A stretch of DNA of 64,000 nt from CAVVSD01 sp963750895 (GTDB taxonomy: Bacteria > Actinomycetota > Thermoleophilia > Solirubrobacterales > Solirubrobacteraceae), in contig CAVVSD010000003.1 in NCBI GenBank assembly GCA_963750895.1, forward strand, positions 186,001 to 250,000, written 5' to 3'. The first letter of the stretch is position 1. Every line of letters begins with the position of its first letter. Of the stretch, positions 1 through 7,707 are shown in pieces. The notes under the pieces were generated by a model. The model was not told the origin of the DNA and did no database searches. It saw only the letters and a list, made by a program, of their open reading frames with translations. A program made the translations under genes and the position numbers.

Positions 1-555
1 GGGATCGCGTTCTCGTCCTATGCCGTGCCGACGATCCTCGGTGAGCTGAAGCGCCACTTCCGCGACCGGACCTGGTCCGTCCGCGTGCCCCGCGACCTGC
101 AGGAGCTGGTGCTCAAGGTCGACGGGACCGTGTCAGATCTCGGACGGGAACTGCACCGCGCGCCGACGGTCGCGGAGATCTCCCAGCGCCTGAGCGTGCC
201 GGAGGAGGACGTCCTCGAGGCGATGCAGGCCGGCGGTGCCTACCGCGCGACGTCGCTCGAGACGCCGCGTGGCGACGAGGAGGGCGACACGCTCGCCGAC
301 TCGCTGGGCACCGACGAGGACGGGTTCGCCCAGGCCGAGCACCGCGCGACGCTCGACCGGCTGCTGTGCGCGGTCGGCCCGCGCGAGCGCGAGGTGCTGC
401 GGCTGCGCTTCCAGGAGGACCTGACCCAGGCCGAGATCGGCGAGCGCATCGGGGTGTCGCAGATGCAGGTCAGCCGGCTCATCCGCCAGGCGGTCGCCCG
501 CCTGCGCGTCATGGCGGAGGCGGGCGAGCGCCCACGAGGCCGCATCGGCACGTAA
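1..555 (+). CDS. SigB/SigF-type RNA polymerase sigma factor, 5' end missing
   Basis: The frame is open from base 1 and ends at TAA 553-555, so the N-terminus lies outside the window; an internal GTG at 25 is not the true start. The visible part begins in sigma region 2.4 (FSSYAVPTILGELKRHFRD), the hallmark of the group 3 SigB/SigF/SigG sporulation and stress sigmas. Region 3 follows, then a region 4 helix-turn-helix with LTQAEIGERIGVSQMQVSRL near the C-terminus. Such factors are held inactive by RsbW-type kinases and released by STAS proteins; candidates for both occur at 12.1-13.2 kb and 55.8-56.2 kb, but pairing with this factor is inference. Confidence 0.93.
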   Translation, partial: GIAFSSYAVPTILGELKRHFRDRTWSVRVPRDLQELVLKVDGTVSDLGRELHRAPTVAEISQRLSVPEEDVLEAMQAGGAYRATSLETPRGDEEGDTLADSLGTDEDGFAQAEHRATLDRLLCAVGPREREVLRLRFQEDLTQAEIGERIGVSQMQVSRLIRQAVARLRVMAEAGERPRGRIGT

Positions 556-558
556 CGT
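553..558 (+). promoter_or_regulatory. -10 box (TAACGT) for a leaderless gene
   Basis: TAACGT lies exactly 6 nt before the ATG at 565 and includes the TAA stop of the sigma gene. This TANNNT spacing would start the transcript at or next to the start codon, as in actinobacterial leaderless mRNAs. Confidence 0.45.
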
Positions 559-564
559 AGGCCC

Positions 565-1026
565 ATGGGCGAGTCGGAGCGCGAGCGGCTCGACAGGAAC
601 CTCGAGCAGCTCATGACGGAGCTGCGCGTCGCCATGCCGGGCGTGCAGATCCTCTTCGCGTTCCTGCTGTCCGTCCCGTTCACCCAGCGGTTCGCAGATG
701 TGACGGACTTCCAGCGCGACGTCTACCTCGTGTCGATCGTGTCCGCCGGTGTCGCCACGGGGTTCCTCATCGCGCCCACCGCCTATCACCGCATGACGTT
801 CCGGCGCGGGGAGAAGCGCCACCTCGTGTTCACCGCGAACATCTGGGTGATCATCGGACTCCTCGCGCTCGCCGTGTCGATGGTCGCCGCGGTGCTGCTC
901 GTCTGCGACTTCCTCTTCGACTCGACGCTGGCGACGATCGTCGCGGTCGGGCTGGGCGGCCTCTACATCGGGCTGTGGTTCGTCTTCCCGCTCATGCGCC
1001 GTCTGCCCCTCGGGGATCGCGGGTAG
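565..1026 (+). CDS. DUF6328-like four-helix membrane protein
   Basis: This 153-residue protein has an acidic/basic N-terminal helix of about 22 residues, then about four hydrophobic segments (roughly 25-41, 53-75, 92-118, 124-146). It resembles the actinobacterial DUF6328 membrane family, recognised from the conserved start (RLDRNLEQLMTELRVAMPGVQ) and the AYHRMTFRRGEKRH loop. No enzymatic motif is visible and the function is unknown. It begins 9 nt after the sigma gene and has no convincing ribosome binding site, in keeping with the leaderless -10 box just upstream. Confidence 0.8.
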   Translation: MGESERERLDRNLEQLMTELRVAMPGVQILFAFLLSVPFTQRFADVTDFQRDVYLVSIVSAGVATGFLIAPTAYHRMTFRRGEKRHLVFTANIWVIIGLLALAVSMVAAVLLVCDFLFDSTLATIVAVGLGGLYIGLWFVFPLMRRLPLGDRG

Positions 1027-1035
1027 CGCCACGGC

Positions 1036-1227
1036 ATGACAGTTCCCCAGCCATCAGAGCCCGCCACCCCGGCCGTACCCGAGGCGCCCGTCGTCCCCGC
1101 CCAGCCCGACCCGGGCACCCCGATCGAACCGCAGGAGCCCGCCACGCCGGCGGTCCCCGCGGCGCCCGAGGTGCCCACCGAGCCCGACCCCGAGCCCGAG
1201 GTCGAGCCCGGGGAGGCCGACGGCTAG
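1036..1227 (+). CDS. Short Pro/Glu-rich acidic protein, unrecognised
   Basis: A 63-residue frame made almost entirely of P, E, A, V and T, with an imperfect tandem repeat (EPATPAVPEAP / EPATPAVPAAPEVP). It could be a secreted linker-like or intrinsically disordered peptide, but has no signal peptide or membrane segment. There is no ribosome binding site; a near -10 box (TAGCGC) sits 6 nt before the ATG. It may be spurious given the high GC. Its TAG stop overlaps the stop of the convergent ferritin-like gene within one CTAG. Confidence 0.35.
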   Translation: MTVPQPSEPATPAVPEAPVVPAQPDPGTPIEPQEPATPAVPAAPEVPTEPDPEPEVEPGEADG

Positions 1228-1751
1228 GCCAGTCCTTCGGCCTCGTACTCGCGCAGGTACCCCTCGAAGAGCCTGCGGTGGCCCTCCTCGTCACGGAGGA
1301 TCGCGATGACCATGTCGTTCGTGACGGGATCGACGCCCTCGGTCATCTCGATGACGGCGTTGTAGTGCTCGATCGCGCCGGTCTCGGCCTCGATCACGCC
1401 CTTGATGACGTGGACGACGTCGGTCTGGTGCTCGGGCGGCTGCAGCGCGTCCTGCTCGGCGGCGAACTCCTTGGAACCGGGGACGACGCCGTAGAGCTCC
1501 TTGATGCGCGTCGCGAACTGCTGCGCGTGGCCGAGCTCTTCCTGGACGTCGGCCTGGAGCGACTCGATGATCTCCTGGGCGCGGACACCGTCCGGATTGA
1601 CCGAGTTCGTGATGTAGTTCATCACGGTCTCGATCTCCATCCAATAGGCCTTTTTCAGGGCCTGGATGATCTCTTCGCGCTGCGCCGAGCGGTCGTCGGC
1701 GAGAATTCCTTGCGCAGCAGAGCGTGCGCCGCGGGCTGTCGGGGTAGACAA
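1224..1751 (-). CDS. Ferritin-like di-iron protein
   Basis: The 175-residue protein is a four-helix bundle of the ferritin/bacterioferritin superfamily. The helices carry the expected metal ligands: Glu in YWMEIETVMNY, ExxH in EELGHAQQ, Glu in IEAETGAIEHY, and a second ExxH in RDEEGHRRLFEGY. It probably oxidises and stores iron or protects against peroxide in the cytoplasm. I chose the TTG at 1749-1751 because GAAGGGA lies 5 nt upstream and the family homology begins just after; a longer frame back to 1874 would run through the divergent promoter region. It is divergent from the sigma gene at 1934. Confidence 0.85.
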   Translation of the reverse strand: MSTPTARGARSAAQGILADDRSAQREEIIQALKKAYWMEIETVMNYITNSVNPDGVRAQEIIESLQADVQEELGHAQQFATRIKELYGVVPGSKEFAAEQDALQPPEHQTDVVHVIKGVIEAETGAIEHYNAVIEMTEGVDPVTNDMVIAILRDEEGHRRLFEGYLREYEAEGLA

Positions 1752-1771
1752 GGTTGTCCCTTCGGAAGTTG

Positions 1772-1793
1772 TGCGTGCGTCCTGATGCACGCA
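1772..1793. repeat. Inverted repeat in the leader of the ferritin-like gene
   Basis: TGCGTGC (1772-1778) and GCACGCA (1787-1793) are perfect 7-bp arms around an 8-nt loop, about 20 nt upstream of the proposed TTG start. It could be an operator or an mRNA hairpin. GC-rich DNA produces such repeats by chance, so the role is unproven. Confidence 0.4.
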
Positions 1794-1839
1794 TACCCCG
1801 ATGAAGGGGCGACATTCCCGCAGGCCCACCGACTTCGTT

Positions 1840-1857
1840 GTGTGCCAGCGCGCACAC
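1840..1857. repeat. Inverted repeat GTGTGC-n6-GCACAC between divergent genes
   Basis: Perfect 6-bp arms at 1840-1845 and 1852-1857 lie centrally between the ferritin-like and sigma genes and just upstream of the candidate sigma promoter. The position suits a shared operator; the regulator is unknown. Confidence 0.4.
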
Positions 1858-1862
1858 GAAAG

Positions 1863-1890
1863 TTGCGCAAGCAACCGAAATCGGTAAAAT
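1863..1890 (+). promoter_or_regulatory. Candidate promoter of the principal-type sigma gene
   Basis: TTGCGC (1863-1868) and TAAAAT (1885-1890) are separated by 16 nt in a locally AT-rich stretch that stands out from its surroundings. The predicted start near 1897 precedes the TTG start at 1934 and argues against an upstream ATG at 1838. Confidence 0.55.
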
Positions 1891-1933
1891 TCATACCGAA
1901 GCAGTAGGAATCTACCACGGAAGCGAAAGCACC

Positions 1934-2755
1934 TTGCCTGACACCTCGTTCGACCAGCTGCTCCGCAGTGCGGAGCACTATCCCCTCCTGAAGCACGAGG
2001 AGGTCATCGAGCTCTCGAAGCGGATCGAGAAGGGTGACCTCGCGGCGAAGGACAAGCTGATCAACTCCAATCTGCGTCTCGTCGTCAGCGTGGCCCGGAA
2101 CTACCAGGGCCAGGGTCTCTCCCTGGGCGACCTCGTCCAGGAGGGCATGCTCGGCCTCATCCGCGCGGCCGAGAAGTTCGACTACCGGAAGGGTTACCGG
2201 TTCTCGACCTACGCGACGATCTGGATCCGCCAGGCGCTGCAGCGTGGCCTCGACAACACGGGCCGTACGGTCCGCGTGCCGGCGCACGTCGCACAGCGCA
2301 TCCGCAAGCTGCGCCGCATCGAGCGCGAGCTCACCGCCGAGCTCGGCGAGGAGCCGGGCGACGAGCGGCTCGCGGCGGAGATGGAGACCGACATCGCGGA
2401 GATCGGCACCCTTCGCAAGCACGACCGGACGCTCGCCAGCCTCGACGCCCCGGTGGGCGAGGACGGCGAGACGCCTCTGGGCGCGCTGCTGGACATCGGA
2501 GTTGCCTCCCCCGAGGAGGAGGTCGTCGCCGACCGCTACGCCTCGGACGTCCGCGGTCAGGTCTCGCGCCTGCCCGAGGACGAGCAGTTCGTCATCAACC
2601 TGCGCTTCGGCACGGGTGGCGAGGGCGAGCACTCCATCGAGCAGACCGCCCGCCGCATGGGCGTCCCGGCCTCCAAGGCCCGCGAGCTCGAGCGCCGTGC
2701 GCTCGACCGTCTCGCGCGCACCCCGGAGGTCGTCGGACTGCGCGAGGCCGCGTAG
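1934..2755 (+). CDS. Principal-type (group 1/2) sigma-70 factor
   Basis: The 273-residue product has a short region 1.2 (SFDQLLRSAEHYPLL), full region 2 (INSNLRLVVSVARNY, DLVQEGMLGLIRAAEKFDY, FSTYATIWIRQAL), region 3 starting at RTVRVPAHV, and a region 4.2 helix-turn-helix (SIEQTARRMGVPASKARELE). These are the core- and promoter-binding parts of a housekeeping-type sigma, although it lacks the long N-terminal extension of RpoD. The TTG at 1934 places MPDTSFDQLL at the start and leaves the promoter upstream; the frame also runs back to an ATG at 1838. It is followed by a strong hairpin. Confidence 0.9.
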   Translation: MPDTSFDQLLRSAEHYPLLKHEEVIELSKRIEKGDLAAKDKLINSNLRLVVSVARNYQGQGLSLGDLVQEGMLGLIRAAEKFDYRKGYRFSTYATIWIRQALQRGLDNTGRTVRVPAHVAQRIRKLRRIERELTAELGEEPGDERLAAEMETDIAEIGTLRKHDRTLASLDAPVGEDGETPLGALLDIGVASPEEEVVADRYASDVRGQVSRLPEDEQFVINLRFGTGGEGEHSIEQTARRMGVPASKARELERRALDRLARTPEVVGLREAA

Positions 2756-2758
2756 TCC

Positions 2759-2781
2759 CTACGGGGCCAGGAGCCCCGTAG
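2759..2781 (+). terminator. Hairpin after the sigma gene
   Basis: CTACGGGGC (2759-2767) pairs perfectly with GCCCCGTAG (2773-2781) around a 5-nt loop, starting 4 nt after the sigma stop codon. There is no T-run, which is common in high-GC actinobacteria. Confidence 0.7.
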
Positions 2782-2802
2782 CGCCAGACACTGTCCCGAG
2801 CC

Positions 2803-2830
2803 CCCGGCGCGCGTTCGTCAGCGCGCCGGG
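2803..2830 (+). terminator. Second, very GC-rich hairpin before the DJ-1 gene
   Basis: CCCGGCGCGC (2803-2812) and GCGCGCCGGG (2821-2830) are perfect 10-bp arms with an 8-nt loop. It may be a tandem terminator for the sigma gene, or a structure in the leader of the gene starting at 2849, only 18 nt downstream. Confidence 0.6.
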
Positions 2831-2848
2831 CCGGGAAGTGCCCAGCTC

Positions 2849-3388
2849 ATGGCACATGAGCTCAAGGACAAGAAGATCGCCATCCTCGCCACCGACGGCG
2901 TCGAGCAGGTGGAGCTGACGGAGCCCCGCCGCGCGCTGGACCAGGCAGGAGCGACCACGGAGCTCGTCTCGTTCGAGAAGGGCGAGATCCAGGGCTTCGA
3001 CCACCTCGACCACGGCGACCGCTTCACGGTCGACCGGACGCTGGACGAGGTCTCGGCCGACGAGTACGACGGCCTCCTCATCCCCGGCGGCGTCGCCAAC
3101 GGCGACTTCCTCCGCGCATCCGACGACGCCGTGGCGTTCACGGCCGCGTTCGCGAAGGCGCGCAAGCCGATCGCCGCGATCTGCCACGCACCCTGGGTGC
3201 TCGTCGAGGCGGGCATCGTCGAGGGCCGCACGATCACGTCGTTCCCCTCGCTGGCCACGGACGTCCGCAACGCGGGCGGCACCTGGGTCGACGAGGAAGT
3301 GCACGTCGACGAACGCCTCGTCACGAGCCGCAAGCCGGACGACATCCCCGCGTTCAGCGCGAAGGCGATCGAGGAGTTCGCGGCCTAG
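2849..3388 (+). CDS. DJ-1/PfpI-family protein (type 1 glutamine amidotransferase fold)
   Basis: The 179-residue protein matches the PfpI/YhbO branch of the DJ-1 superfamily. It has the N-terminal strand KIAILATDGVEQVEL, a DGLLIPGG loop, and the nucleophile elbow AAICHAPW with Cys112 next to His113. Relatives are described as proteases, chaperones or deglycases acting on glycated proteins; which applies here cannot be told from sequence. Length is normal. It ends head-to-head with the TRAP permease gene, with the two stop codons directly adjacent (TAG/CTA). Confidence 0.9.
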   Translation: MAHELKDKKIAILATDGVEQVELTEPRRALDQAGATTELVSFEKGEIQGFDHLDHGDRFTVDRTLDEVSADEYDGLLIPGGVANGDFLRASDDAVAFTAAFAKARKPIAAICHAPWVLVEAGIVEGRTITSFPSLATDVRNAGGTWVDEEVHVDERLVTSRKPDDIPAFSAKAIEEFAA

Positions 3389-5317
3389 CTACGTCATCGC
3401 CGCGGGGCGCACGGCTCGCGACGCGAGCTGGAGCGCCACCGCGGCGGCCAGCAGCACGAGCCCGATCCCGACCCACAGCGGCTCGAGGTAGAGCAGCGCC
3501 AACCCCGCGGCCGCCGCGAGGACGCGGACCGGCGGCCCGGCAGGGCCCCGCAGCCAACCGCCCAGCGCGATCGCCAGCGCCGCGACGGCGACCGCGCTCA
3601 CAGCGATGACGAGCAGGGCGGTGCCGACGTTGCCCTCCAGCAGCAGTCCCTCGCCGTTGGGCGACAGCACGAACGCGAACGGCACGAGGAACGCCGGCAG
3701 CGTGTAGCGGCAGGTCAGCATCATCGTGCGCATGCCGTCGCCGCCGGTGATGGCCGCCGCGGCGAACGCCGACAGCGCGGTCGGCGGGCTGACCTCGCTC
3801 AGCACCGCGTAGTAGAAGACGAACATGTAGGCGGCGAAGTCCTCGACGCCCAGCGCGACGAGCGCCGGCGCGATGACCACCGCGGCGATGATGAACGACG
3901 CCGTCACCGGGATCGCGAGGCCCAGGATCAGCACGGCGATCGCGGAGAAGATCGCGGTCAGCGCAAGCGACCCGCCCGCGGCGTCCACGATGATCGACGA
4001 CAGCTCCAGGCCCAGTCCGGTGAGCGAGATGACGGCCACCATGATCCCGGCCGCCGCGGTCGTCGCAGCGATGGGCAGGACGCCGCGCGCGCCCGCCACC
4101 AGCGCCTCGCCGACCCTGCGCGGGCCCATGCGGTCGCGCCGGTCCAGGAACGACAGGAGGAACGCGAGCACCGTCGCGTACAGGACCGCGCGGAACGGCG
4201 AGATGCCGATCCCGAGCAGCACGACGATGAGCACGAGCGACGCGAAGTGGTAGCCCGACCGGGCCAGCAGCCGCCAGAAGCCCGACGTCTTGAGATCGAT
4301 CCCCTTCACGCCGTGCTTGCGCGCGTCCGCCTCGATCGCGAGGAGGATCCCCAGGTAGTAGAGGAGCGACGGGACGAGCGCGTAGACCAGCACCTCGAGG
4401 TAGCTGATCTCCAGGAGCTCGGCGATGATGAAGGCGGCGGCGCCCAGCGTCGGCGGCGAGAGGATCGCCCCGATCCCCGCGGCCGCCAGGATGCCCCCGC
4501 CCTCGTCCTTCGGATAGCCGGCCCGGCGCAGCAGCGGCCAGCTCACCGACCCGAGCGTGACCGTCGTCGCGACGCCGGACCCGGACACGGTCCCCAGCAG
4601 GAAGCCCGCGAGCGTCGTGGTGCGGCCGGGGCCCGTGGCGCTGCCGCCGAAGGCGGCGTGCGACAGCTCGACGAAGAACCGGCTGGCGCCCGAGTACTCC
4701 AGGACGGCCCCGTACACCGCGAACAGCACGATGTAGGTGGCGGCCACGTCGAGCGGGATGCCGAAGATCCCCTCCAGCCCCAGGTACGTCTGGCCGATGA
4801 TGCGGTCCAGCCCGTAGCCCTTGTGGCCCAGCCGCGTCGCCTCGGGGATGAGCCCGCCGAGGTACGCGTAGGCGAGGAAGGCGATGCAGATCGCGGGCAG
4901 GATCCACCCGACGGTGCGCCGGGTCGCCTCGAGCACGAGCAGGATCGTCACGATGCCGAAGATGAGGTCGACGGTCGTCGGGTCCGCGGCGTGGCGGAAC
5001 AGCTCGTCCGACGTCACGCTCGCGTAGCCGGCTGCGACGAGCGACAGGATCGCGAGCGTCCAGTCGGCCACCGTCGGGCGGCTGTCGCGGTTCCCCTTCG
5101 CGCCGAAGACGAGGAAGGTCAGGAACAGCGCGATCGCGAGGAACGCGGGGCGGTAGACGCCCGCCTCGAGCGGGTTGACGACCCAGGAGATCGCGAAGAT
5201 CGACAGGCCCGCGCACCCCACGGCGACGACGGCGCCGGTGATGCCCGACAGGTGGCGGCCGGGGCGCTCGGACTCGAACTCCTCCAGCAGGTCGTCGTCG
5301 TTGGTGACCTGACTCAT
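3389..5317 (-). CDS. TRAP transporter fused 4TM/12TM permease (TAXI type)
   Basis: This 642-residue inner-membrane protein has around 16-17 hydrophobic segments. An N-terminal four-helix DctQ-like part is fused to a DctM-like large subunit containing GILAAAGIGAILSPPTLGAAAF and FYYAVLSEVSPPTALSAFAAAA, both characteristic of the fused TAXI permeases. With its binding protein it would import an organic acid using a Na+ or H+ gradient. Its ATG (5315-5317) overlaps the stop of the upstream binding-protein gene by 4 nt, so the two are translationally coupled. Confidence 0.93.
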   Translation of the reverse strand: MSQVTNDDDLLEEFESERPGRHLSGITGAVVAVGCAGLSIFAISWVVNPLEAGVYRPAFLAIALFLTFLVFGAKGNRDSRPTVADWTLAILSLVAAGYASVTSDELFRHAADPTTVDLIFGIVTILLVLEATRRTVGWILPAICIAFLAYAYLGGLIPEATRLGHKGYGLDRIIGQTYLGLEGIFGIPLDVAATYIVLFAVYGAVLEYSGASRFFVELSHAAFGGSATGPGRTTTLAGFLLGTVSGSGVATTVTLGSVSWPLLRRAGYPKDEGGGILAAAGIGAILSPPTLGAAAFIIAELLEISYLEVLVYALVPSLLYYLGILLAIEADARKHGVKGIDLKTSGFWRLLARSGYHFASLVLIVVLLGIGISPFRAVLYATVLAFLLSFLDRRDRMGPRRVGEALVAGARGVLPIAATTAAAGIMVAVISLTGLGLELSSIIVDAAGGSLALTAIFSAIAVLILGLAIPVTASFIIAAVVIAPALVALGVEDFAAYMFVFYYAVLSEVSPPTALSAFAAAAITGGDGMRTMMLTCRYTLPAFLVPFAFVLSPNGEGLLLEGNVGTALLVIAVSAVAVAALAIALGGWLRGPAGPPVRVLAAAAGLALLYLEPLWVGIGLVLLAAAVALQLASRAVRPAAMT

Positions 5318-6711
5318 GTCGCCTCCACTCCGATCCGCAGGTGCGCGACCCCGCCGTCGCCCGGGTACAGCGGCGCGCTGCGGCCGCCGGCGACGAGCGT
5401 CCGGCGCCCGACGCCGGTGGCCGCGAGCGGCATCGACGCGAAGCGCGCGGGGTGCGCCAGCCGCAGGACCCACCGGTCGCCCTCCCGCGTCCGGGTCCCC
5501 GGCGCCTCGTAGTAGTCCAGGACCCCCTGGCTCGGCGAGGCGATCGACTCGAGCACGAACCCGCCGCCGTGCGCCGCCGCGCGGAAGCGCTCCTCCGCGG
5601 GCGCGTGGAGCAGGGAGTGGCGGTAGCGCAGCGCGAAGCTGCCGTCGGCGGGAAGCGGGAGGGCGACGCCGTGCCCGGCCGCGTCGCGCGCGGCCACCGT
5701 CACCGGGCGTCCGCCGGCCGGCGTGGACGCCGGCGGCGCGGCGCTCGCGCTCGCGGAGTCCGAGCCCCCGCCCTCGCGGTAGAAGCGCTCCGCGCCCGGG
5801 TGCAGCCCCACCGGCTCGATCATCTTCTCCGACTTCGCCGGGTCGAGCGTCTTGGCCAGCGGCGTGACGGCGGCGAGCTGCTTCTTGCCCGCGAACAGCG
5901 CCGCGGTGATGTCGTGCGCGGTCTCCTCGGGCATGTCCTCGCTGACCATGAGGAGGTTCGGGATGCCGATCGTCGGGGTCCGCTCGACGCCCTTGTAGTC
6001 GCCCTTCTCGAACTCCTCCTCGATGTAGGCGGTGCCGTACCGCTTGCGCATCTCGGGCAGGTAGCGGTCCAGCGCGATCATGCGGATGTCGTCCGTCGTG
6101 GCGAGGTCGGTGACCGCGGCCGTCGGGACGCCGCCGGTCCACGTGAACGCGTCGATGGTGCCGTCGCGCATCGCGGCGACCGACTCCCCGACGCTCAGCC
6201 CCGTGAGGTGGACGTCGCGGTCGGGGTCCAGCCCCGCGACCTCCATGAGCCGCAGCCCGAGGATCTCCGAGCCGGAGTTCGGCGCGCCGACGGAGACCGT
6301 CTTGCCCTTCAGGTCCTCGATCGTCTCGATGCCCGAGTCGACGGGGACCACGAAGTGCGCGTACGTCGTGTAGATCTTCGCGAGCGCCTTCACGCCGAGC
6401 GGCCGCTCGAACGGCTCGGTGCCGCGGACGGCGTCGATCGCCGTGTCGGCCAGCGTGAACGCGACGTCGGAGTCGCCCTGGTCGACGAGCAGCAGGTTGT
6501 CGACGGACGCCGACGTCGTCTCGGCGGTCGTGGCCTCGCCGAGCTCGCCGGTGAGGAGGTCCGCGAACGCGCCGCCGTACACCTGGTACACGCCGCCCGA
6601 GCCGCCTGTTGCGATCGACAGGCGACCCTCACCGCCCGGCGGGTCGTCTGCGGAGCAGCCGGTCAGCGCCATGGCAGCGACGGCCACCGCAGCCACGGCA
6701 CGCCTCCCCAT
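5314..6711 (-). CDS. TAXI-family TRAP solute-binding lipoprotein fused to DUF1850
   Basis: The 465-residue product starts with a lipoprotein signal (MGRRAVAAVAVAAMALTGC, Cys19), so it should be anchored outside the membrane. Residues about 35-325 form the TAXI ligand-binding domain (RLSIATGGSGGVYQVYGGA, TVSVGAPNSGSEILGLRLM). After a Ser/Ala/Pro linker, residues about 333-465 match DUF1850 (RYRHSLLHAPAEERF, FVLESIASPSQGVLDYYEA). DUF1850 is usually a separate small gene beside TAXI transporters, so this is a fusion. The ligand is unknown; many TAXI systems take up dicarboxylates or amino acids. The ATG at 6711 is preferred over an upstream ATG at 6822 because it starts the signal peptide. Confidence 0.9.
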   Translation of the reverse strand: MGRRAVAAVAVAAMALTGCSADDPPGGEGRLSIATGGSGGVYQVYGGAFADLLTGELGEATTAETTSASVDNLLLVDQGDSDVAFTLADTAIDAVRGTEPFERPLGVKALAKIYTTYAHFVVPVDSGIETIEDLKGKTVSVGAPNSGSEILGLRLMEVAGLDPDRDVHLTGLSVGESVAAMRDGTIDAFTWTGGVPTAAVTDLATTDDIRMIALDRYLPEMRKRYGTAYIEEEFEKGDYKGVERTPTIGIPNLLMVSEDMPEETAHDITAALFAGKKQLAAVTPLAKTLDPAKSEKMIEPVGLHPGAERFYREGGGSDSASASAAPPASTPAGGRPVTVAARDAAGHGVALPLPADGSFALRYRHSLLHAPAEERFRAAAHGGGFVLESIASPSQGVLDYYEAPGTRTREGDRWVLRLAHPARFASMPLAATGVGRRTLVAGGRSAPLYPGDGGVAHLRIGVEAT

Positions 6712-6793
6712 GACCGCGGCTTCCCCGGCGGAGAACGCCTGCAAACACGCGTGCGCGCCATGCGCTCCGAGCGGCATGTTGGATACTGGGAGC

Positions 6794-7678
6794 GTGCCCC
6801 GCTCGATGTGGACAGGCGCCATCTCCTTCGGTCTGGTGACGGTGCCGGTGAAGCTCTACTCCGCCGTCTCGCGCAAGACGGTGCGCTTCCACCAGCTCAA
6901 CGGCAAGACCGGCGTGCGCATCCAGCAGCGCCGGGTCGACCCGAGCACCGGCGACGAGGTCGCCTACGAGGACATCGTCAAGGGCTACGAGCTCGCGCCC
7001 GACCGCTACGTCGTCATCGAGGGCGACGAGCTCGACGCGCTCGACCCGAAGAAGACCCGGACGATCGACATCGAGGAGTTCGTCGAGCTCTCCGACGTCG
7101 ACCCGATCTTCTACGACCATCCGTACTACCTCGCGCCCGCCGCGGGCGGTGCCAAGCCCTACCGGCTGCTGCTCGACGCGATGCGCGACACCGGCCGGAT
7201 CGCGATCGCGCGCGTGGTCATCCGCTCGAAGGAGCAGCTCGTCGCGATCCGCCCGATGGGCGACGTCCTCGCGATGAGCACGATGGTCTTCGCCGACGAG
7301 GTCATCGACCCGGGGACGATCGACGACATCCCGCGGGCCGAGGACGTCGAGGTGCGCGACCGCGAGGTCGACATCGCCAAGCAGCTCGTCGAGTCGCTGT
7401 CGTCGGAGTTCGAGCCGGACAAGTTCCGCGACACCTACCGCGACGAGGTGCTCGCCCTCATCGAGCGCAAGGCGTCCGGCGAGGAGATCGCCGTGCAGCC
7501 CGCGCGCGACGAGGAGGCCGAGCCGGTGCCCGACCTCATGGCGGCGCTGCGGGCGAGCCTCGACGCCGTCCGCGCGGGCGACGCCGACGAGCCCGCGCCC
7601 AAGCCGAAGAAGCGCCCAGCCGCCAAGTCGAAGGCGAAGTCCTCCGGCCGCAAGCCGGCCGCTGCGAAGAAGGGCTAG
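6794..7678 (+). CDS. ku: Ku protein (non-homologous end joining)
   Basis: The 294-residue protein opens with the bacterial Ku signature RSMWTGAISFGLVTVPVKLY and continues through the central beta-barrel core to about residue 255. Its last ~30 residues are a Lys/Ala/Pro-rich tail (PKPKKRPAAKSKAKSS) like the DNA-binding extensions of actinobacterial Ku. As a homodimer it would encircle broken ends and recruit ligase LigD. The GTG at 6794 gives the usual MPRSMWTG start and has GGGAG immediately upstream. No ligD lies in the window. It is divergent from the TAXI gene, with 82 bp between starts, and precedes a topoisomerase gene. Confidence 0.95.
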   Translation: MPRSMWTGAISFGLVTVPVKLYSAVSRKTVRFHQLNGKTGVRIQQRRVDPSTGDEVAYEDIVKGYELAPDRYVVIEGDELDALDPKKTRTIDIEEFVELSDVDPIFYDHPYYLAPAAGGAKPYRLLLDAMRDTGRIAIARVVIRSKEQLVAIRPMGDVLAMSTMVFADEVIDPGTIDDIPRAEDVEVRDREVDIAKQLVESLSSEFEPDKFRDTYRDEVLALIERKASGEEIAVQPARDEEAEPVPDLMAALRASLDAVRAGDADEPAPKPKKRPAAKSKAKSSGRKPAAAKKG

Positions 7679-7707
7679 CCGCTCACCCCCCGGGGTACGG
7701 CTCTCGG

